Part shown: one piece after another, positions 58,978 through 64,000 of the stretch
How positions within the stretch are numbered: position 1 is the stretch's first letter
Layout of the letters: every line of letters starts with the position of its first letter
From: Aquincola agrisoli
GTDB lineage: Bacteria > Pseudomonadota > Gammaproteobacteria > Burkholderiales > Burkholderiaceae_C
Direction of reading: 5' to 3'
DNA length: 64,000 nucleotides
Assembly: GCF_036621135.1 (NCBI RefSeq)
Contig: NZ_JAZIBG010000028.1
Coordinates: 496,001-560,000 of the forward strand
The notes under the pieces: model-generated
Databases searched by the model: none
The model's input: only the letters and a program-made list of their open reading frames with translations
What the model was told of the DNA's origin: nothing
Position numbers and translations under genes: made by a program

Positions 58978-61107
58978 TCACTTGCGGATGAACCAGACCG
59001 CGCCCTGCGCCACGGCGCGGTAGCTCCAGCCCGGCTCGACCAGGAAGGTCGTCGCCCGCGTGGTGACGATCGCCGGCCCGTCGATCTCGACGCCCTCGGT
59101 GCGCGCGCCGTCGTCGTACACCGGCGTCTTCACCGCACCCTCGTGGCCCACGAAATGGCACTCGCGGTGGCCGACCGGATCGGGCGGCGGCAGCGGCGTG
59201 CCGGCGATCTGCAGGTTGGCGAACTGCACCGTGGGCTGCTCCACGTAGGCGCACACGCGCAGCGTGTTGATGCGCACGCCCGTCTCGGGCGACTGGCTGC
59301 CCTCGCCGAAGCGCTCGCCGTAGCGCTCATGGAACTGGTCCATCAGCGCCAGCACGTCGCGCTGGCAGCGCAGCCTGGACAGCGCGGTGACCACCGCGGT
59401 CTGCACACGCTGGTTGCCGTAGCGCATGTCCAGCTCCAGGCGGTAGCGGATCTGCCCGTCGTTCATGCCCTGGCGGATCAGGTCCTCGCGGCCGCGGCGC
59501 TCCAGCTCCTCGACGCCGCGGTTGAATGCCTCGTAGTCGGTGAAGAAGGAGCGCGTGGCGGGGTTGAACAGCACGGTCCAGGTGCTCATCTCGTGGATGT
59601 GCATCTGGTTGACGTTGCCCGCGCCGCAGGCCGAGAAAGTGGACGAGTACGGCGGCGCCAGGATCTTGGTGACGCCCAGCGCCTCGGCGATGCCGCAGGC
59701 GTGCAGCGGGCCGTTGCCGCCGTAGGCGAGGATGGTGAAGTCCTTCGGCTCGTAGCCCAGCGTGCGCAGCTCGGTCGAGATGCCGTTGGCCATGCTGGCG
59801 TCGACCTGCCGCTTGATCAGCTTCGCGGCCTCCACCAGGTCCATGTCGAGCTGCTCGCACAGGTGCTCTTCCATCGCCTGGCGGGCGCGGCGCACGTTCA
59901 GCGGGATGCGGCCGTTGGCGTAGTTCTTCGGATCGAGGTAGCCCAGCAGCAGGTCGGCGTCGGTCACGGTGGGCTTCATGCCGCCGCGGTCGTAGCAGGC
60001 CGGCCCGGGGTCGGAGCCGGCGGACTGCGGCCCGATCTCGATCGTCTTGAACATGCGCTCGTAGCGCGCGATGGAGCCGCCGCCGGCCCCCAGCGTCACC
60101 AGGTGCACCATCGGCACGCTGACCAGCCAGCGGTCGATCACCGGGTTGAAGTCGTAGTACTTCAGCCCGCCCTGCACCACCACGCCGATGTCGAAGCTGG
60201 TGCCGCCCATGTCGGTCGCCACCACGTTGCCGAGCGCGGCGTGCGCGGCCAGGCATTCGCTCGCGGCAATGCCCGACACCGGGCCGGAGTGCACCGTCTG
60301 CAGCGCATCCGTGGAGTTGAGCTGCGCCATGCCGCCGGAGTTGTGGTTCACCAGCATGGGCTTGTGGTAGCCCTGCGCGCGCAGGTTCAGCTCCAGCGTG
60401 CCCAGCCCGTGGAACATGGTCTGGTGCAGGAACGCGTCCATGATGGCCGAGGTGCCGCGGGCGTACTCGCCCTTGCGGCCTGCGACCTGGTGCGACAGCA
60501 CCATCGGGATCGCGCCCAGCAGGTGGGCGGGGTACTCCTCCAGGAAGATCTCGCGCACGCGCAGCTCGTGCGCGGGGTTGACCACGCTGTTGGTGAACAT
60601 CACCACCAGCGCCTGCGCCCCGCCGTCCACCAGTTCGCGGATGCGCAGCCGCACGTCGTCCTCGTCGAGCGGCCAGAAGGCCTGCCCGAGGTAGTCCACG
60701 CGCTCGCGCACCTCGCGGATCATCGTCATCGGCACGATCGGCTCGGGCCGCCGGGCATTCGGGATGTCCATCTGCTCGGGCTCGGTGAGGCCCTCGCCGT
60801 AGCCCCGCGCCCGCGACAGCGGCACGGTGTGCTTGAAGCCGGTGGTCACCAGCAGGCCCACGCGCGGGCCCTTGCGCTCGATCAGCGCGTTGGTGCCCAA
60901 CGTGGTGGCGTAACGCACCGAGTCCACGTCGGCCAGCAGCTCGGCCGGCGTCAGCTCGAGCTGGCGGCAGGCGTCGGCCAGCGACTCGTTGAAGCCCAGC
61001 GCCAGGTTCTGGTGCGTGGTCAGCGCCTTGCCCTCGACGCAGCGCTGGCCCCAGGCCACGAAGCAGTCGGTGAAGGTGCCGCCGATGTCTACGGATACTC
61101 GCTTCAT
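58978..61107 (-). CDS. HyuA-like carboxylase subunit, second copy (larger)
   Basis: This 709-residue protein has two ATPase-type phosphate motifs: VSVDIGGTFTDCFVAWG at the N-terminus and VVATDMGGTSFDIGVVVQGG in the middle, with SVRYATTLGTNALIERKGPR. It belongs to the hydantoinase-A/acetone-carboxylase beta family, which uses ATP to phosphorylate substrate and bicarbonate. The FSACGAGNVNQMHIHEMSTW segment is typical of ketone carboxylases. Start ATG 61107, only 8 bp after the small-subunit stop. Confidence 0.9.
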   Translation of the reverse strand: MKRVSVDIGGTFTDCFVAWGQRCVEGKALTTHQNLALGFNESLADACRQLELTPAELLADVDSVRYATTLGTNALIERKGPRVGLLVTTGFKHTVPLSRARGYGEGLTEPEQMDIPNARRPEPIVPMTMIREVRERVDYLGQAFWPLDEDDVRLRIRELVDGGAQALVVMFTNSVVNPAHELRVREIFLEEYPAHLLGAIPMVLSHQVAGRKGEYARGTSAIMDAFLHQTMFHGLGTLELNLRAQGYHKPMLVNHNSGGMAQLNSTDALQTVHSGPVSGIAASECLAAHAALGNVVATDMGGTSFDIGVVVQGGLKYYDFNPVIDRWLVSVPMVHLVTLGAGGGSIARYERMFKTIEIGPQSAGSDPGPACYDRGGMKPTVTDADLLLGYLDPKNYANGRIPLNVRRARQAMEEHLCEQLDMDLVEAAKLIKRQVDASMANGISTELRTLGYEPKDFTILAYGGNGPLHACGIAEALGVTKILAPPYSSTFSACGAGNVNQMHIHEMSTWTVLFNPATRSFFTDYEAFNRGVEELERRGREDLIRQGMNDGQIRYRLELDMRYGNQRVQTAVVTALSRLRCQRDVLALMDQFHERYGERFGEGSQSPETGVRINTLRVCAYVEQPTVQFANLQIAGTPLPPPDPVGHRECHFVGHEGAVKTPVYDDGARTEGVEIDGPAIVTTRATTFLVEPGWSYRAVAQGAVWFIRK

Positions 61108-61115
61108 GCCGGTCC

Positions 61116-61553
61116 TCAGTGGGAGTGTCCGCAGTGGTGCTGCGCATGCAGCGCACGCTGCTGCTTCACCTTCTCGAGCGCCAGGTCGGGCGCGGCCACC
61201 GGCTCCAGCACCTCGGGCCGGTCCTTCCATTGCAGCTTCAGGGCATCGATGTCGAGCTCGATGTCGTGCACCGGCGGGTGGCCCGGCGGCAGGTACTCGG
61301 CCTCGACCATCGTGCCGCACTGCGGGCAGTAGTACTCGAGGATGCGGCACCAGTCCGGGTCCGGCGAATAGGTGCGCGCGTAGAGCTTCGTGTCAAGCAG
61401 CGGCTTGTGGACTTCGCGCGGGTCGCGGTCGTACACCAGCAGGCCGCGCTTGTAGTTGTCGCGTGCGCTGCCGTGCACATGGCCGCAGCGCCGGCATTCC
61501 CAGGCCTCGGTCTCCAGGTCGATGCGCAGGTATTCGGTCACCAGCACTTTCAT
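61116..61553 (-). CDS. Small zinc-ribbon subunit of acetone/acetophenone carboxylase (Apc2-like)
   Basis: This 145-residue protein has WECRRCGHVHGSARDNYKRG and ILEYYCPQCGTMVEAEYLPP, two CxxC pairs forming a zinc site, and ends HHCGHSH. It matches the small gamma-type subunit of ketone carboxylases, which binds metal and CO2 near the active site. The ATG overlaps the preceding HyuA-like stop (ATGA). Confidence 0.88.
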   Translation of the reverse strand: MKVLVTEYLRIDLETEAWECRRCGHVHGSARDNYKRGLLVYDRDPREVHKPLLDTKLYARTYSPDPDWCRILEYYCPQCGTMVEAEYLPPGHPPVHDIELDIDALKLQWKDRPEVLEPVAAPDLALEKVKQQRALHAQHHCGHSH

Positions 61554-63547
61554 CGTGTCGTCTCCTTGCTCAGCAGGATGTCGCCTGCATCGTTGATCTC
61601 GAATCGCCAGCCATCGTCGATGCGGCAGGTGAAGAAGGCCTCCTCCAGCACCGCCGGGCCGGCGGCCTGCGCGCCCGGTGGCTGCGCCTCCACGCGGTAG
61701 AGCGGCAACGCGGCGCGCCGGGCTCCCGCGCCCGAGCCGACCAGCACCGTGCGCGTCGCACCGCTGAAGGCCGGCACGGCCGCCCCGCCGAAGCGGCCGG
61801 TGATCGAGGCATGCGGCACCGGCTTGACGGCGGTGAGCTGAAGCGACAGCCGCGCACCGGCCGCCAGGCCCTGCCGCAGTTCGGCGGGCAGCGCCGTGCC
61901 CTGCAGCGGCACGGTGCGCGTGCCGGCGCCGTCGGCCACTTCCAGCGCATAGGTGAGGCGGCAGTCTTCGATCGACGCGCCCTCGCCGAACATGCTGCGC
62001 GCCGCGCGGTCGAACACCTGCAGCATCGCGGTCGCCAGGCCGTCGTCGTCGTTGGCCGGCAGCGGGGCCGAGAACTGGTGGCCGACGTCGGAGAAGCCGA
62101 TGCCGTAGGCCGAGAACACCGCGGCGAGCGCCGGGATCACGACGCGCGAGACACCGAGTTCGTCCGCCACGCGGCAGGCGACGAAGGGGCCGGCGCCGCC
62201 GAAGGCCGCCAGCGTCGTGTCCGGCGTGATGCCGGCGAAGCCGCGCAGGCTCTCGGCGATGCCACGCACCCAGGCCGCCTCCATCGCCTGCACCGCGGCG
62301 TCGTCGTCCAGCCCCAGCGGGCCACCCACCTGCTCGCGCACCGCGGCGCGTGCCCGGTCGACGTCGATCTTCAGGTCGCCCCCGAAGTACGAGGCCGGGT
62401 CGAGCAGGCCGCCCAGCAAGAAGGCGTCGGTCATCGTCGCCTCGCGGCCGCCGAGGCCGAAGCAGGCGGGCCCGGGCGCACTGCCCACGCTCTGCGGCCC
62501 CACCTGAAGCCGCTCGCGCTCGACGCGGAAGATCGAGCTGCCGCCCACGCCTGCGCTGACCACGTCGCACAGGGGGAACGAGCTCTGCACGCCCTCGATG
62601 CTGCCCTGTGCGGTGGCGCGCACGACGCCGCCCTCGACCAGGCCGATGTCGGTGGTGGTGCCGCCCACGTCCATCGTCAGCAGGCGCGAGAAGCCGTAGT
62701 GCGATGCCAGGGCGCGCGCACCCTCCATGCCGCCGCGCGGGCCCGAGCTGTAGGTCTTGACCGCGATGGTCTTGGCCACGCGGCCGGCCAGGCCGTCGTT
62801 GCGGAACACCAGCAGCGGGCTCTGCACGTGCAGGCCGCGCAGCTTGTGCTCGGCGTTGTAGAGGAAGTGCTCCATCGCCGGATGCAGGAAGGCGTTGAAG
62901 ACGGCCGTCCAGGTGCGGCGCACGTCGTCGGCGTCGTCGGCCAGCTCGTGCGTGAAGAGCATCGGCAGCGCGCCCAGCAGGTGCGGCGGGAAGGTGCGCA
63001 GCAGCCGCCGCTTCAGCGCGGCCTCCGCGGCCTCGCGGCCCGGCCCGGCGAACGAGACGATCAGCCGGCTGGCGCCGCTGGCGGCCAGGGTGTTGACGGC
63101 CTGGATCGCCGCCTCCTCCAGCGCCTCGCCGCCCAGCGCGGCGTCAAGTGCCACGGCGCGCACGCCGATGAGCGCGGGGTACAGCTCGGCCGCGCCCTCG
63201 GCGTCGCGCAGCGCCTTCGGCGTGAGCCCGCCGCCGAGCAGCACGCCCAGCCGCGGGCCCTTGCGCTCCACCAGGGCGTTGGTGCCCTGCGTGGTCGAGT
63301 AGCGGATCGACTCGGTCGACAGCAGCAGCGCCTGCAGGTCCTCGGTGCCATACACGGTGCGTGCCGCCTTGCGCAGGCCGTCCAGCAGGCAGGCCGACAG
63401 GTCGTGCGGCGTGGTCAGCGTCTTGGTGCGGTGCACGCGGTCGCCGTCGATCACGCAGATGTCGGTCAGCGTGCCGCCGTTGTCGATGTTGATCAGCTTG
63501 CCTCTCGCCCCGCGCCGGGGGCGGGCTTCGGCGGATGTCGGGTTCAT
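61550..63547 (-). CDS. HyuA-like carboxylase subunit, first copy (Apc1-like)
   Basis: This 665-residue protein begins after a basic N-terminus with KLINIDNGGTLTDICVIDGD and has TMDVGGTTTDIGLVEGG and SIRYSTTQGTNALVERKGPR. It belongs to the hydantoinase-A family but is clearly different from the second copy; the two HyuA-like subunits in one operon are a mark of acetophenone carboxylase. First gene of the apc-like set; the ATG at 63547 is preferred over an upstream in-frame GTG/ATG because the family starts near LINIDNGG. Confidence 0.88.
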   Translation of the reverse strand: MNPTSAEARPRRGARGKLINIDNGGTLTDICVIDGDRVHRTKTLTTPHDLSACLLDGLRKAARTVYGTEDLQALLLSTESIRYSTTQGTNALVERKGPRLGVLLGGGLTPKALRDAEGAAELYPALIGVRAVALDAALGGEALEEAAIQAVNTLAASGASRLIVSFAGPGREAAEAALKRRLLRTFPPHLLGALPMLFTHELADDADDVRRTWTAVFNAFLHPAMEHFLYNAEHKLRGLHVQSPLLVFRNDGLAGRVAKTIAVKTYSSGPRGGMEGARALASHYGFSRLLTMDVGGTTTDIGLVEGGVVRATAQGSIEGVQSSFPLCDVVSAGVGGSSIFRVERERLQVGPQSVGSAPGPACFGLGGREATMTDAFLLGGLLDPASYFGGDLKIDVDRARAAVREQVGGPLGLDDDAAVQAMEAAWVRGIAESLRGFAGITPDTTLAAFGGAGPFVACRVADELGVSRVVIPALAAVFSAYGIGFSDVGHQFSAPLPANDDDGLATAMLQVFDRAARSMFGEGASIEDCRLTYALEVADGAGTRTVPLQGTALPAELRQGLAAGARLSLQLTAVKPVPHASITGRFGGAAVPAFSGATRTVLVGSGAGARRAALPLYRVEAQPPGAQAAGPAVLEEAFFTCRIDDGWRFEINDAGDILLSKETTR

Positions 63548-63614
63548 CGGGATGTCTCCATGTCGTTTGGGAACGGCGCCGCGGGGGGACACGGCTCGCG
63601 CTCCAGCTTAGGCA

Positions 63615-63631
63615 GCGGCCCTCGGGGCCGC
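63615..63631. terminator. Hairpin between DUF1302 gene and the carboxylase operon
   Basis: GCGGCCC-TCG-GGGCCGC is a perfect 7-bp stem with a 3-base loop, 37 bp beyond the DUF1302 stop. There is no T-run. It may partly terminate or stabilise the upstream transcript. No clear sigma-54 promoter was found in the 120-bp gap. Confidence 0.4.
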
Positions 63632-63667
63632 GCCACACCAACGGGTAGTCGCGCGGGAATGGCAGCC

Positions 63668-64000
63668 TCAGAAATAGAAGCTGGCCCGCACGAACACCTC
63701 GCGCGCGGATTTCAGGTTCTCGGCGAAGTCGTCGTTGCCGCCGTTGCTGCGGACGTAGTTGCCGTACAGGTCGAACTGCAGCGACTTGCTCGGCTTCCAC
63801 ATCACGCCCGGCTGCAGCAGCCAGCCGCCGCGGAAATCGGTCAGCACCGTCAGGTCGCCGCGCCAGGCCAGCGTCGGCGAGGGCTGCTGCAGTGCGAGCG
63901 CGAAGGCGTTGAAGCTGCCCACGCCCTTCGGCCGACCCGTCACCGGATCGAGCCGGCCCATGCCGGCCAGGGACCGCCCGAACAGGTCGCTCGCGCTCTT
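63668..64000 (-). CDS. DUF1302 outer-membrane protein, 3' end only
   Basis: Only the last 110 residues are in the window. The reading frame is open to the edge (KSASDLFGRSLAGMGRLDPV, LAWRGDLTVLTDFRGGWLLQ, PGVMWKPSKSLQFDLYGNYV) and ends in VFVRASFYF, a C-terminal aromatic residue as needed for beta-barrel insertion. The pattern matches DUF1302 proteins, which accompany degradation clusters for hydrophobic compounds. It lies upstream of the carboxylase genes on the same strand and may serve uptake of the substrate. Confidence 0.75.
   Translation of the reverse strand, partial: KSASDLFGRSLAGMGRLDPVTGRPKGVGSFNAFALALQQPSPTLAWRGDLTVLTDFRGGWLLQPGVMWKPSKSLQFDLYGNYVRSNGGNDDFAENLKSAREVFVRASFYF

Noticed and set aside
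63548..63667. Sigma-54 promoter for the carboxylase operon
   Set aside because: No TGGCAC-N5-TTGC-like match good enough; only a GC hairpin is visible.

Overview
The window is high-GC, densely coding DNA, very probably from a betaproteobacterium of the order Burkholderiales (Rubrivivax/Leptothrix/Ideonella-like). The evidence is the rsmB–DUF4390–ntrY–ntrX gene order, a Bug-type solute-binding protein, a PEP-CTERM protein, GlyGly-CTERM proteases and the minCDE set. No rRNA and no CRISPR array is present; the only complete tRNA is tRNA-Phe(GAA).

Layout. 1–2615: a frameshifted PEP-CTERM phytase-like gene, a histone-H1-like DNA-binding protein with a palindromic operator, and a CorA/ZntB transporter. 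2639–5004: a 2.3-kb decayed integrative element in the tRNA-Phe gene, bounded by 46-bp att repeats. It holds a tyrosine integrase that has lost its nucleophile, a lipoprotein gene with an amber stop, and an intact HigBA-type toxin-antitoxin pair. 5030–17363: ntrX/ntrY, DUF4390, rsmB, folE, a BLUF photoreceptor followed by 89-bp tandem repeats, LemA, queC, a hybrid histidine kinase and minCDE. 17329–25062: a LysR regulator divergent from a catabolic run (AtuA-like pair, Bug receptor, tannase-like and Abhydrolase_10 lipoproteins). 25093–40994: proA, an AEC transporter, a CsgG/DUF4810/DUF799 lipoprotein trio, topoisomerase III, a SET-domain methyltransferase, birA, a SPOR protein, two GlyGly-CTERM subtilases, gap and tkt.

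41081–51538 is the most unusual part: SpeD-type AdoMet decarboxylase, a MurU-like nucleotidyltransferase and a GGDEF protein, then a minus-strand operon SPFH–DUF4178–DUF350–membrane aminopropyltransferase–exported FAD amine oxidase. An IS110-family element has landed exactly in the ATGA stop/start overlap between the last two genes. Its long 5' non-coding end is a good candidate for a bridge RNA. The genes together suggest a membrane-attached system that makes and oxidises a polyamine-like product.

51595–64000: a UbiH-like monooxygenase, then a minus-strand catabolic operon. It encodes a five-subunit acetophenone/acetone-carboxylase-type enzyme (two HyuA-like, one HyuB-like and two small subunits), an acetoacetyl-CoA-synthetase-type ligase and a dienoyl-CoA-reductase-like SDR. 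It is preceded by the 3' end of a DUF1302 outer-membrane protein gene. Inferred pathway: a ketone is carboxylated with ATP to a beta-keto acid, activated to its CoA ester, and fed to thiolysis.
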